From NCBI GenBank assembly GCA_027943335.1, contig BSBK01005648.1:547001-611000 (forward strand): a stretch of DNA of 64,000 nucleotides, in the 5' to 3' direction. The notes below the pieces were generated by a model. It saw only the letters and a program-made list of their open reading frames with translations, searched no databases and was not told the DNA's origin. Source of the DNA: Chamaecyparis obtusa. Its lineage: Eukaryota > Streptophyta > Pinopsida > Cupressales > Cupressaceae. Below are positions 44,207-56,721 of the stretch, piece after piece. Within the stretch, counting starts at the first letter, position 1; the number at the start of each line of letters is the position of its first letter. The position numbers and the translations under genes are program-made.

Positions 44207-47108
44207 TGTTACCCTAATTTTCCTATTCTATGCAAATTTGGCTAAAATCCATTCAGGAGTCTTTGTTTTTACCCTGCTAGGCATCCCTGAAAATTTCATG
44301 AATTTATGTCTAGTTTCCTAGCCTTTGCAAATTTTCTAACTCCTTGGTCTGAAAGTTAAAAAATTCATAAAAATAGCCATTATATCAAAAACCCTGCAAA
44401 CCCTATCCTTCATTCTATTTGGTCATTACCTTTTTCAGCCACTTAAGTCCTCAAATATGCATGTGTGCTTTATTCTCATTGGCTAGTTGCTAGTTCTCTA
44501 ATTTCTTCTGGCAGTTCCCTTTTCTTTTGGTGACTTAGCGAATACGGTGATTCTCATAATCGCTAAACATTCCACGATCACAACATAATATCTCATGACT
44601 CATCGAACATTCCCTTTCTTCAGTCACACATTTGCTAAGTGTTTGGTGGTCACTTTATGTGGGGGTCCCAATTAGGAAGATCAACGATTGTTGTGAGTTC
44701 ATAAGGGGTCTATCAGAGGCTTGTGATCTTGTGATAGCCATCGATCTTCCCTTTTGATGCAGCGCTTCAACCTTTGTGTGGGTCCATTACCATGTTGTCT
44801 GACTTGGAGGCTCCTGATTGGCCAAAGGATTGTGATGTGTAACTTTGTCAGAGTGGGCCCGGCAGACTATGTCCCTTTCAACGGCTAGCATATCTTCTTA
44901 AGGTGTTTTTCTGACACATGAGATTATGCGCCAACCGTTGATTTCACTTTTTTTTCAGAGCCTTTGGAGGTGGGTCCTTTCTTGCTGATGTGCTCATGTG
45001 TGATTGGTCCACATAACAATGACTTGGATATGTCAGTGGGGCTATGTCATGGTATCTGTAGGGATATCAGAGGGATCAAGATCGACGGTTAGCACATGTT
45101 CAAATGGAATCTTTTGAGGGTATGTGATCATATGCTGACCGTCCATTTTGCCAAGTGTTCAAGCTTTTGTCAGGTGGGTTCATGCTAGGTCAGGATGATT
45201 TGTCATCTTTTGATTGGTCAAGGTAAAGAGAATATTTAAGTGGGTCCAGTGCCATGTATTGCTGATTTTCCATATTATGATTGGTTGTCAGAGTGCTCAT
45301 AGAGATTTCCAGGTGGACCCGTGTGTTAGTGGGGTCCCAGTTCTAAAAGGATCAATGGTTGGTGCATGATCGGAAGCAATATTTGAAGGTCATGAGATCA
45401 TGCACCTATCATTGGATGCGAATCAAATTCTCAGTGGGTCTGATGTCAGAAATAGTTGAGGTGTTTTCTGATGAGGAAAATAGAGCGAATGAGGGTTTGA
45501 CATGTGGAAATTCTGGGCCCAGGTTTAATGAAGTATTAAGCAAATCAGCGACTAAGGATTTCTCTTGTTCGCTAAATTTAACTGGGGTCAACTGATGGAT
45601 TAAACTATTCAGTAACTGTAGTGTTCATGTAGTCACTTAATCAAACCGAGGTTAGGATAAGTTCTTCGTGACTTGAAAAAGGCCTTCAGTCACATAGTCA
45701 CCAAATAACTACAAGAGAGAAAGGTCAAGATGGGTCCAAGTTGATAAATATGCCAACGTGCTAAAGTTTCATTGGCTATAGTGTGCCGAGGTGGATTTTG
45801 ACTTTTCAAGAAGGTTTATGACTATTGTTAGGATGATCTGAGCCATTCATTTGTTGAGAAACATTAGATATCGATGGACACATTTTAAAATGACCAGCTA
45901 GCCGTTATAATTTAAATTCAAATATCTCTACAGAGGGTTTTCTGCCAGTAATTGATTCAAACAAGCTACGAGCAGTGAGGTAGCTAGGAAATTTATGTTT
46001 GTAGGAAATTTGCAATTGGAAAAGATGATGAAGAAGTCTAGGTGGTCATCATGGGTTGATTCTTGTCCCTGTGAGGTACCATTTTAGCATTCATGGCGGG
46101 TCTGTTGCAGAAAGGTTGATGGATCCAGGTTGCTTGTCCGTGAGTTGATGTAGTATAGAGATGGGCATGTAAACAAATATTAGATCGGCCATAGTATTAC
46201 AGAGATGTATTTATGATTATATTTGATGGGATTAAGGTTGAATATTATTCTAATGTAAAAAATCTTGTAACCGTAGTTAAGTTTTTGACTCCTACCTGCG
46301 TGCAGTTGAGATGTATATATTGTTTTTTGGAGCCTTAGTGCTTAGGGAGTTCACATTTTGTAAAGGGGAGAGTCCACTTTTGAAAGGAAGTCATCCTTTC
46401 TTAGAAGGCTATCTGTGGTATCTTCTCTACCCTCTGGTCTTCTACTCTTTGTAATCTCCCATTGATTATTCAAACATTGCGGAGGTATTTTGTGACAATT
46501 CTTCATGTCCCTATGCTTCCTTGTCTGAATCATCTCTTAATGAATTGAAGTCTATGCATGTTTTCAATGACAAATTAGGGTTTTTGATCCCTCTTACTTT
46601 CTATAATTATGTGTGTTATTGTGTTTGATTTGATTTAGATGTTTTTGTGGGTATACTTCAGCCCCCCCAACAGTCTTGTCTCAATCCCACACCGAGTTGC
46701 AAAAGTGAATGTCTACTTGCAGGTCATAGGTTGTGTGTTATGTTTAGGCCCTCCTATGAAAAACTTATGCAAGCCTATTTAGTAAGTTGTGACCTACTAG
46801 ACCTAAGTTCTTCATTGGCTTCATCCCTCTATGCTAAAATTCATACCCTAATTTCGGTGTATCACCTAGTAGGTAGTTTTCTTTCAGTCATTTCCCTTTC
46901 CAAGTATTCCTTCTATCCCTTTCCCTCCAAAGTTTACTTTTCATGTCAAGAAGAAAATTAAGGTGATTATCCAAGAGGAACCAGCCTAGAACCTAGAGGT
47001 CTCATCTCAGTTAGCATAGGTCCCACAACCTAGAGATGATTCCCATGTTATACTAGGTTATCAAGACTATGAGAGCTTGAAACAAGGGTGAAAACTTAGT
47101 GTATAACA
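44207..47108 (+). repeat. CC-element 3' LTR
   Basis: 2,902 bp matching 39360-42264 with scattered substitutions, many of them C/T or G/A. Followed by TGTAC. Confidence 0.93.
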
Positions 47109-47303
47109 TGTACAACATAGTCAAGTACACTTTTTAGTATCAAGATAACTCAACCTTTCCCTAGGTGCTATTGTTACCAACCTTGCCCTAATCCTTCACA
47201 ACAATACAATAGATATAGTACTTTCCTAAGTAGCAATAGTCTTACCAATTAATGTTTGACATCAATGACAATACAACAATTGTTTCAATTGTAGTTTCCA
47301 ACA

Positions 47304-48360
47304 TGAATACCACCTCAATGTCTTTATCGGTGTCATTGTTGGTGTCATCATCATCTTCAACAAGGTAACATGCTTTCTTGCCTTTGTCTTTGTAGTCTCA
47401 GTTACTTCTTTTTTCATACTGTCAGTTTGCTTTGCAATCTTGATTATCTCTCTTGTCTGACTTTCTATCACCAGATGGTTCATTGTCTTTGTCATCATCT
47501 TTCCAGTTATGACATCTAGTTGTAATGTGGCCAATCTCTTTATAGTTAAAACATACTAGAGGTAATTTCCCTTTGTATCTTCCTTTACCTTTATGCAGTC
47601 TTCTAGCCATAAGTGCTTCAAGTTCATCAAGTTCATCATCATCACTGTCACTATCACTCTCATTTCTTATCATATGTTTACTACTTGATTTATGAATTTT
47701 CAAGGATGACATAAATATAGATTCAACATTTAGAACAATATAGTTATCATAATTATTCAACTCAAAAGTATTAAGTTTACCGATCAAGTTATCAAGTGTA
47801 AGAGTGTTACCTAGGGCTGATCTCATTTTATGGATTGTAGAGATTCAGATAGCATAGATATGCATCAAGGTTCTAAGAATTTTACTCAAAACAATGTCTT
47901 CATCAATAACACCTCCTGCTCCTCAAATAGCATTGGCAATCTCCTTAATTCAGTTACTATACTGTGAAATGTTTTCTCCTTCTTTCATCTTCATATCATC
48001 AAATTTTCCTCTAAGACTCTCATCTCTCACCCTCAACACATTCTTATCTCCTACATGAACTAGTGGAATTTTATCCCACATTCCTTTAGTAGTATTCCAT
48101 GTCTTGACATCTTCAAATTCAGCATCAGTTAAGGTAACAACAATCTCTATCATTGTCATATTATATTCATGTCTATCTCTCAACTAATCAACAGTCAAAG
48201 GTCTAATCGTTGGTTGAATGTAATCATTTCTCAAGTAGAATATTGAAAATTCTCCAATTATAGATATATGAAACTTCATCTTGCTTTTCCATGTCGAGAA
48301 GTTGTCTTTGTTAAGCTTTGGCACCTCTCTCTTATACATCTTGTGATCTTTAGCTTAAGT
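47304..48360 (-). pseudogene. Copia-2 gag and zinc knuckle
   Basis: Minus strand frame from about 48340. M-K-F-H-I-S-I-I-G-E-F near 48280, W-N-T-T-K-G-M-W near 48105, M-K-M-E-G-E-N-I-S-Q-Y near 47970, then M-R-S-A-L-G-N-T-L-T-L and a Ser/Asp-rich linker. The knuckle near 47515-47560 reads C-F-N-Y-K-E-I-G-H-I-T-T-R-C: the second Cys is Tyr. Three separating stops near 47950, 47925 and 47850 are TGA where CGA (Arg) is expected from related gags, i.e. CpG decay. It ends at the Copia-3 LTR; protease is missing. Confidence 0.85.
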
Positions 48361-48389
48361 TCTTTAAACTTTCCTTCCAAGAAACCAAT

Positions 48390-48401
48390 GCTCTGATACC
48401 A
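48390..48401 (-). other. Copia-2 primer binding site
   Basis: Minus strand TGGTATCAGAGC two bases from the LTR. Confidence 0.9.
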
Positions 48402-48403
48402 AT

Positions 48404-49917
48404 TGTTAGATGACTGAGAGGGGGGGTGAATCAGTTAGTTCCAGTTATCCTACACTCCCAAATCTCTTAGATGTATATATTCAAACTTTTCAATCAAATT
48501 ATCAACTTGGTAAGATATCAACAATATATTTCCTTTCAACTACCGATTGATAGTAAATTCAATACTATATTTACTGATATGAATAGATATGGAATGTGTA
48601 AATTAAAATAACAATTTAATCACATCAAATACACATAACACATAATTTTTTAATGTGAAAACCCTATTAGGGTAAAAATGACCTCAGACCATAACCCAAA
48701 ATAATTCACGCTTCTGAAGTGAGCTTAGTTAGAAGCCAACCCTGACAAAGGTTACAAAACACACTGTAAGGTGTGACTTGGTTAGAGGATTTATCACTAA
48801 TAGTTCTCCCTTGACCAAAATTCACTATGGTATTAATATGTAAACCAAAAACATTCATTGAATGTCATATTGAAATAAAAAAAGACTATTAAGTCCACTC
48901 AATTAAGAGATTTTTCTATAACAATGGTTAAATTGATACAATAATGATCTGATTCAAATAAAACTAAGATTTGTAGATTTTTAGATCTATGCTTAGCTCA
49001 AAATACCTCCTCTGATCAATAATCAATTCAATCCTTCATATCCTCCAACTTTACTTCACTCGATGTATGCTTCTCTGATGCTTGGTAATGTCTGCAGTTC
49101 AGCTCATTTTTGTTTGTAACCTGTTTGATTAGAAGTGCACGAAAATAGTCCTTTCACGTAAATTCTCCAGCAAAGTCAATATTCCCCAACTCAATAATGA
49201 GTCCCATGTCTCTTTAAATAGATAGTATAAACCATTTTCTTTTCATCCATTAGATTTTGCCTCTTAATCTCTATCGTTCATTTTTTTGATTTAACCTTGC
49301 TCAATAGTTGTGTTTATAACATGTTTCATCCTTCATCCAATTAATTTTGAATTTTGTCAGCCATTAGATCATCATAACAAACTTTATCTTTTACCTCTGA
49401 ATCATAAAAAATTGTCTAGATCATCAATTCAATTGGCTGTTATAAACTTTATTTGTTTCTTTCACTTGGTCAATACTAGAATGTGTTAGTGAATATCTAT
49501 TCAGTTAATACAGTACTTGATATACACTACACTAAATCGGTGTATACAAAAGTCTTCAATTACCGACCACATAAACTTGTTCAATTCTGATCTTCAATAC
49601 ATAACAAAATAATGTAATACAACCAAGTAAAAAACATGATGCCATAGACTCATCAATAAGTTAGCCAATGTATACCATAGCCATATCTTTCATATTCATC
49701 TCATCTTCATGTAGATATCTCATTCCTTTACCATTTTTCTTTTTCAAATGTTTGTAACCATCATGATAAGTAAAATCAAAACTAGTTTACATCAATGACA
49801 ATACATTGACTGATTTAATTTTCGTACATATCACTTTAGTAGCTCAGTGACCTTCAATCACTATCTTTCACTTGTCCATTCATTTCATCAAGATATTTAA
49901 TTAGTTGTAGGTTATGA
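48404..49917 (-). repeat. LTR shared by Copia-2 (5') and Copia-4 (3')
   Basis: 1,514 bp. On its left is a primer site and gag, so it is the 5' LTR of Copia-2. On its right is a purine tract and RNase H of another copia, so it is also a 3' LTR. Core at 48646-48680. The outer start is mutated (TCATAACC on minus rather than TG). Limits are set by comparison with the Copia-3 junction ATCTCCCTC at 33220. Confidence 0.85.
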
Positions 49918-49931
49918 ATCTCTTCCTTTGG
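49918..49931 (-). other. Copia-4 polypurine tract
   Basis: Minus strand CCAAAGGAAGAGAT, same position relative to the LTR as in Copia-3. Confidence 0.75.
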
Positions 49932-50369
49932 AATTGATGACAACACAATATGAAATATGCCATAGAATACCAAACATCTATTCTACAACTTTATAAATGT
50001 TGTAGCTTGGTAAGATCTCCCTAGCTTGTTCATTTAATATGTTTAATCACTATGCAACATTTCATGCAGATTCTCCCTCTCCTTGTGGATTTGATCTTCT
50101 TCTTCTTGTTGTGATTCTTCTCTTCCCATAGATAAATATTTCATTGATTATTCTCTCCCTTTCATAATAATGACAAAAAGAATAAACAACTTTGTAGTAG
50201 CCAAAATATTATCTCTAGTGTTTGGTTCAGATCAAGCACCTTCATGTACTGATATGTAGTGTTCACTGTTCTAGATTTCCACAACCTTAGGAAACCTAAA
50301 GTGTGAATAATATGCATCAACATCATTTGATATTATGATAAAGTATAGGTTGATGCAACCTCCTGATCA
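49932..50369 (-). other. Copia-4 3' untranslated region
   Basis: Between the end of RNase H and the purine tract. Nothing coding is seen. Confidence 0.55.
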
Positions 50370-51615
50370 CCTTAGTGAACGATAGATAGGGGATGGACCC
50401 CTACTCTAGTCCTCAAGTACTCAAATGTATCCTTAGGTAAGGGTTTGGTAAATATGTCTACAAGTTGATCTTTTGATTTCACAAACTCCAATTTCACTTT
50501 CTTTTCTTGTACATGTTCCCTCAATTAGTGATACTTTATAGATATATGCTTTGTATTTGCATGCATCACTAGATTCTTAAAAATGTTTATAGCACTTGTG
50601 TTGTCACAATATATTATCACTGGATCAGTGATCTCTTCATTCATCCCTTTCAAAAGTTGTTTTATCCATGTAATATTTGAACAATTAGCAGCAACAACAA
50701 AATATTCTACTTCAGCAATAGACTGAGAATTACATGTGTGTTTCTTACTTATCCAAGTAACTAGTCTTTCTCCTAAAAAGAATACTCCACTGGTAGTGAT
50801 TTTCCTATCATCAATGTTTCCAGCCGAATCTGCATTAGTGTAAACTTGTAGTTCAAAATTTCCCTCTTTCTTGTACCATAAACTATAATTCTCTGTGTTT
50901 TTCAAATATCTCAGAATCCTCTTAACAAAAGTCATATGTGATTCTTTAGGATTAGTAGAAAATCTTGCTACAATCCCAAAAACATGTGTAATATCTAGTT
51001 TACTATGCACAACATACATCAGTTTTCCAATCATTAAATTGTATAGTGTTTGATTTACCTCGGTTGATTGATCATCCTTTATTAATTTTCATCTTGTGAC
51101 CATCGGTGTACCAACCAGTTTTGAATCTTCCATTCCAAAAGTCTTCAACACTTCTTTGATGTACTTTGATTGTGTTATGAATATACCTTCCCTTTGTTGT
51201 AGAATTTGCAAACCAAGAAAGAATTTAATATCTCCAAACATTAACATTTCAAAATTCCTTTCTCATTTCATCAACAAATTATTTTCATAGATTATCATGT
51301 CCTCCAAATATGATATCATCAACAAAAATTTCAGCAATAATAATCTTGTCATCAGTTTCACCTTACAAATATAAATTTCTATTGTCACTTGTTCTTACAA
51401 ATCCAATACTAATAAGATATGAATATAGTCTCTCATACCATGCTCTCGGTGCTTTTCTCAGTCTATACAATTCTTTGTGTAACTTACATACCATGTTTTT
51501 TTTATTTGGATCAACAAAACCTTTAGGTTGTTCCATGTACACTTCTTCCTCAAGAATTCCATTCAAAAATGTAGATTTGACATCCATTTCATATACTTTT
51601 AAGTTCTTTGTAGGA
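50370..51615 (-). pseudogene. Copia-4 RT (C-terminal part) and RNase H
   Basis: Minus strand. RT from [15 protein letters not shown] near 51585 through R-A-W-Y-E-R-L near 51435 and F-V-D-D-I-I-F-G-G near 51320. Then Y-V-V-H-S-K-L-D-I-T, V-A-R-F-S-T-N-P, V-Y-T-N-A-D-S-A-G near 50845 (W of D-W-A-G changed to S), A-E-V-E-Y-F, Y-C-D-N-T-S-A-I-N near 50595. The 170-codon frame 50525-51034 is open. The right end is abrupt at about 51615, where gypsy sequence begins with no LTR or TSD. Same family as Copia-2. Confidence 0.9.
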
Positions 51616-52600
51616 GAGGAGATAGGAAAGAGTGTAAGTGGACTACAGGGGTGGATAAGAGTTTTAAAATGTTAAAATAAAAAGTTACAGAGAAACCTAT
51701 TTTAGCACTTCCAAATTTTAATAAGGTGTTTCAAGTACACTATGATGCTAGTGGTACTACAATAGGAGCTATTTTGAGCCAAGAAGGTAGACCTGTTGCT
51801 TATTTTAGTGAGAAGTTAAATGATGCCAAGAGGAAATATTTTATTTATGATCAAGAATTTTATGCTATAGTTTAGGCATTGAAAAAGTGGAGACACTATC
51901 TGCTTCCTAAGGAGTTTGTTTTGTATACTGATCATCAAGCTTTGTAATATTTGAATAGTCAAGGAAAGTTGAATCAGATCCATTTGAAATGGGTTGAGTT
52001 TTTGCAGAATTACACATTTGTTTTGAAATACAGGAGTGAAAATTCTAACAGGGTTGTAGATGCACTTAGTGGGAGACAAATTTTGCTGACGAAAATGTAG
52101 ATTAAGGTGGTTGGGTTCAAGGAACTCAAGAGTTTGTATCCATAGGATCCTGATTTTGGTGAAGTTTGGAAATCTGCCACAGAACCTATTACTCTAGATA
52201 GAACGAAGTGGTTGGATTTCATTATCTAGGATGGTATGTTATTTAGAGGGATTCAGTTGTGCATTCCACGAAGTTCTATGAGGGAGAATCTCATCAAGAA
52301 CAAGTATAATGGAGGAATGGTTGGACATTTTGGTCGACATAAAACCCTTGTTTTGGTTAGTGAGAATTATTACTGGCCATAGTTGCAATAAGATGTCAAG
52401 AAGTTTTTACAGAGCTACAGAGTGTGTCAAATGGAAAAAGGAGAAAAGTAGAATACAGGGTTGTATCAACCATTACTTGTACTAGAGAATCCATGGGAGG
52501 ATATCAGTATGGACTTTGTTCTTGGTTTACCAAGGACTCGGTGGGGGCATGATTTAATTTTTGTGGTGGTTGATAGGTTTTCAAAGATGACACATTTCAT
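51616..52600 (+). pseudogene. Gypsy-1: RT thumb, RNase H and integrase fragment
   Basis: Ty3/gypsy order on the plus strand. P-I-L-A-L-P-N-F, then V-H-Y-D-A-S-G (RNase H Asp), [44 protein letters not shown]. Integrase zinc region G-H-F-G-R-H-K-T-L ... S-Y-R-V-C-Q (first Cys of C-X2-C is Tyr). Core [13 protein letters not shown] with the first catalytic Asp, then [11 protein letters not shown], where the gag-element LTR cuts in. At least seven in-frame stops. RT palm, protease and gag are missing on the left. Confidence 0.9.
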
Positions 52601-55600
52601 TCCCCACCAGGGAGCCCAAAAGAAACTAACCTAGAACATAATACTAAGTTTGGTGAACATTTTTTAAAAAATAAAGTTTACATATAAGATAAACATTCAC
52701 ACGAAAGCATTTACCATTAACTCACATAACACACATTATAAACATAGGTTACAAATCTAATGGGTCCCATAACGTATAATTAATTACTAACATAACTCAA
52801 CTGATAACATCAACAAAAGATTTCATAAATTTAATTTAACAATTACATCATAATAATTACATTCTAATGAACATCCATGTATCCTAATAAACTTACATCC
52901 AATGCACATGTCGTAGGGTATGTAGTAATCACTCTAACATCAATATTACAATATCCAGATTAGGTATCACATGTGATACTCTAATACAAGATTTACAATA
53001 AAAGAATATAAGTAAAGAACATCAATGATGAAGTAACATAAGGAATCCAACTACAAAGACACCATCAAGCACTAGCACTAGGACATTGAATCTCAAATGG
53101 TAAAGAATCACTACCACCCATCCATGTAGAACCACAAAGGTCTACCCCACCGTGCTGAGGAGATAACATCAGACCCCACTCGAATAATCAAGCCAAATCA
53201 AGATACACTACTAGGCAATAGAATCTTGAATGCTTTCTAACTCAAGGTAAACATAATAAAGTAATAGGTAAGACTCACTAAATCTAGAGGCATCCGACAC
53301 ATGTAGAATAACTAGACTATGCATAGGCAGGTGTCATCATGTACGTCTAACCCTTGAGTCTCATCCTGGTAATCACTCTAGATCCTGGCACTCAAGTGAC
53401 CATACACGGATCAATGACTTCTCATACAAAGAAAGCCATTAACTATGCTATACACTCCTCTCAAGGAAGCTAGCATCATACCCATTCCCATCTTAGTCTG
53501 TACTGGCAGTCAAGCATGGGCAAGGAACTTATCTTATTAGGTTCATTTATTTCCCCTTAATTTAATTAGGTTATCACTTGTTTACAAAAACTCACAATAA
53601 GTGATCTTGGTAGCTACTTGTGGGCCTCGACACTTATTGCAAGCCACCCCCTAACACATATCTAGGTAAACTACCCTAGGCTCATAGATCTCTCACAGAT
53701 CTTTAACATAGATAAAAATAAGATAGTCACACATCCAGAATCATCATAGAAATCAGGATTGTCTACATATACATAATCACTGGAACATAGTACTTCATGA
53801 GCCTATAAGGTCAAATGGGATATAAAATAATTCACACTCACACCAAACATGAGAAATTGCATGAACATAGAAGACAATTCCCAAGCCTCTGTCTTTCCTA
53901 GGTCATATAGTACCCATAAAACTGATAAACCCAACAACCAAGAAAGATAGAAATCATATTGAATAAAATAGCCAATTTCAGTATAAAATGATGCATTTAC
54001 AAATATAAAATGATCCATACATTTCAATATTAAATAAAGCTGAATTGATTCATAAAGTTGCAAACGCACCTTACACTTTATACCTCGGCAAAATTAAATG
54101 AATATTTCAAATCTAAACAATTTAACTAAACCTAATCTATGTCCAATTAGATTTAATTAACATATTAAATAAAGTTTACTATAACTTTTAGTAAACAAAG
54201 TCCACTAGCCCATTAACACAAGCAATAGATAAATTTAATCAAAAATCCTAATGCTTCCAAACAATATTTAACTAATATTAAATAAAAATTATTGATAAGT
54301 ATTATCAATAAAAATTTTGCACTATTAATTAAAAACTAACAATAAATTATTATTACTAAATAATTATTATCAATAAAGTTACTAATAAAATTTACAAATA
54401 TTAATTAGGATCTATTGATAAAAATTTATTAACATAAATATTAAAATTATTAATAACATTTTTAATGACATAAAATAAAATTAATAATAAAATTTAATAA
54501 TCATAAAATAATTTATTTAAAAAAACTAAACCAAATTCCAAGTGGGGGGGCCGTGGGTACCTACGCATGGTACCTACGCAGGTACCCTGCATAGGGCCAT
54601 GCGCAGGCTATGCACAATGGTCGAGGGGAGGGGGGAGGTGGTGGCTCCCACCCCTCCATCAAATCAAACAATCTTTTTATTTTTTTATTTTTTTTATATT
54701 ATATTTTTTAAAACCTTTTTCAAAAAATGTACTTTATTTATATATATATTTTTAAACTTTGATATATAAATATATTTTTTGACAAACTAATGCATTTACT
54801 TTGCTTTAATTTTTTTTTACAGGACTGGCATATTTTCGAAAATGGAAATAAAGACCTATGCATATTTTTTTTCAGAAATGGAAATATATGGTTTTTTTTT
54901 TTACAAATCCATGCTAAAATTTTGTCTTTTACCTCATCTATCTTTTCTTCATGCATTTGCAAATCCAACTCAAATTTACTAATGTAATTTTTGTCTTAGT
55001 AAGCTATTAAATTTTTCCACTGTGGTAATTTTGTTGTTGACTGTCATTTTTGACAGAGATTGGGTTTTTTTACCCAGATTGGATTTTTTTCAAACCAAAA
55101 TTGATTTTTCTTCACAACCCATTTAATTATTTCATCTACTCAATAGTTTGAACTATAGCTAGTTTAATTTTTCATTTTCTACGTGATCTAGGATGAGTTT
55201 TCCCTTGAAATTTTGACAGCATAACCCTACTATGCCAAGTTTGTATAAAATCATGAAATAGCAAATCTATGGGTTCTCTAACACCCAAAATTACTAACAA
55301 AGCAAAATAGATACAATAAATCCAATGAAACAAACCAAGCACAATAAAAATTATCAAAATTTACACAAATAGAATTGAATAGAATTTCTTCAAACCCTAC
55401 CTCAATTCCAATGCTAGAAACCAAAATAGAATGCATGTAGAATGTTGAAACTCCCAATTCTGTCAGATGAAAACTCAGCCTTGCAAATCTGAATCAACAA
55501 TGCAAGCCAAGCCAATTCCAAATCCAAAGCAATCTTCACCAAAAACTCAAGCACATACACAAAGCTCAAGAATCACAAAAAGTCTAAAATTCTCCAAAAG

Positions 55601-56708
55601 CTCTCTCCACAAAACTCCAACAACCTGATTAACTCCAAATGAATGCAAAATCCCCCTATTAGGGATTCAACTCCACCTTACAAGAAAACCCTAGATGACT
55701 CACAAAAAAACTCCTAATCAAACTTAACCTCTTAAGTTGAAAGAAAATACTAATTAATAATTAAAAATACATATTTTTATGCACAACTCAACTTAGTCTC
55801 CTAAAGACAAGTTGTCTCCTTTTTGAAACAAGACATATTCAAACTTAATAAAGCACATGTTATTATTATAAACTCTCATTAAATAATTTAATATTCAAAA
55901 CACCATTAAATCATGCAATTTAATTATTTAATATCTCATAACCATTGCTAATCCTATTTTCACATAATTAATTAATTAAAACCAAATATCCTAATATTTT
56001 TATTTTTTAATTAATTAATAAACATACAAAAACATAGGAATTAAATTTAATATTATTTTTCAATTACAATATTAATTTCCATGACTATAAAAAATCACAT
56101 AATCAAACAACAATAAATCAAGATCATTAAATAAACATACAAACTCAAAGAAGGGATCCACAAACTTTGTCACCTGACATATTCGGGTAGGGTAGTCAAC
56201 AAATACTTATCCAACAATTAGGATAAATAGGCTTAGGTTTAGGGTTTTGGGTCTGTCTGTTACCTCCCCTCTTTACCAATGAGATGAGTATTTATGGACA
56301 TGCTCACTCCTGCCAATTCAGGGAAGATGATGTCTTATACCTACAAACCTATCATCACAAAACAAAGCATGTACATACAATATGTAGCAGACAATGGTAG
56401 GGTACGGTCGGTCGTGTGGATCTCGACAAGGCAAGTAACTATGCCTCCGCCCTCTACCATACAAACACATAAAAAAGGTACATACACTTAAACACCATAC
56501 ACATGCTAGTATGGGGTAAGTACATCATAATCTAACTGAAACATAAAGCATCGCATCAAAATAATATCATCGGCTAAGTATGAAAACATAACATAATCAT
56601 AATCTAGATCATCATTAATCACTTAAAATAATAAAATCTGCACACAACAATGTGGCCTAAAAGAGTATGGCATCTGAAAAACTGAAAGAAAACTATGGGG
56701 GTACTACA
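52601..56708 (-). repeat. Gag-element 3' LTR
   Basis: About 4.1 kb matching 58358-63519 apart from the tandem duplication, the TA microsatellite and a short indel at 61243-61292. Contains very AT-rich stretches (54100-54540) and a local GGTACCTACGCA repeat (54555-54590). Frames such as 53803-54069 recur in the other LTR. Confidence 0.9.
54553..54598. repeat. Short GGTACCTACGCA repeats
   Basis: Three near-copies of GGTACCTACGCA in a row (the third is GGTACCCTGCAT). The matching place in the other LTR is 61294-61335, with changes. Confidence 0.75.
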
Positions 56709-56721
56709 TCCACCCCCCCTT
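56709..56721 (-). other. Gag-element polypurine tract
   Basis: Minus strand AAGGGGGGGTGGA directly before TGTAGTACC. Confidence 0.9.

Larger units (their letters stand above)
39360..47108 (+). mobile_element. CC-element: pol-less LTR retrotransposon with 2.9-kb LTRs
   Basis: LTRs 39360-42264 (2,905 bp) and 44207-47108 (2,902 bp), both TGTTACCC...TATAACA, TSD TGTAC. Internal region of only 1,942 bp with one decayed coiled-coil-type frame. A primer-like TCTGGCATGCCCCGTGGGAC follows the 5' LTR. The purine tract before the 3' LTR is weak (AAATCACCAAAA). It must depend on another element for RT and integrase. Sits in the Copia-3 5' LTR. The primer-like sequence is of a kind seen in plant gypsy elements, but that assignment is tentative. 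Confidence 0.9.
31741..47303 (-). mobile_element. Copia-3: Ty1/copia element with all domains, minus strand
   Basis: 5' LTR 38048-39359 plus 47109-47303 (split by the CC-element), primer site 38034-38045, gag, protease, integrase, RT, RNase H, purine tract 33220-33233, 3' LTR 31741-33219. The LTRs differ at roughly 7 percent in a 135-base sample compared by eye, mostly transitions. The 3' LTR lacks its outer terminal bases. No TSD can be shown because that end was deleted along with the Copia-2 protease. Every gene is present but interrupted by single stops and at least two one-base frameshifts. Confidence 0.9.
38048..47303 (-). repeat. Copia-3 5' LTR, split by the CC-element
   Basis: Pieces 38048-39359 and 47109-47303 join at TGTAC to give an LTR matching 31741-33219. 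Ends TGTTAATATG... and ...GTTTCCAACA in plus orientation. LTR core at 38289-38318. Confidence 0.92.
11848..49917 (-). mobile_element. Copia-2: old copia element scattered by nested insertions
   Basis: I assemble one minus-strand element from five pieces: 5' LTR (48404-49917), gag (47304-48360), GAG-pre-integrase (31420-31740), integrase and RT (12395-13895) and a 3' LTR fragment (11848-12394). The two LTR pieces share TGTTAGATGACTGAGAGGGG and continue in close similarity. The integrase rejoins across a GTCAT duplication at 13896/31415. The gap between gag and GAG-pre-integrase is filled by Copia-3. Protease is missing at the Copia-3 junction and RNase H at the 12394 junction, so deletions followed. 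The assembly is inference from order, orientation and similarity. Confidence 0.75.

Noticed and set aside
39360..47108. Possible 2.9-kb segmental or tandem gene duplication
   Set aside because: The repeated blocks start TG, end CA, flank an internal region and are bounded by a TSD, so they are LTRs.
53803..54069. 88-residue minus-strand frame repeated at 60496-60762
   Set aside because: Same explanation: corresponding positions of the gag-element LTRs. No family signature.
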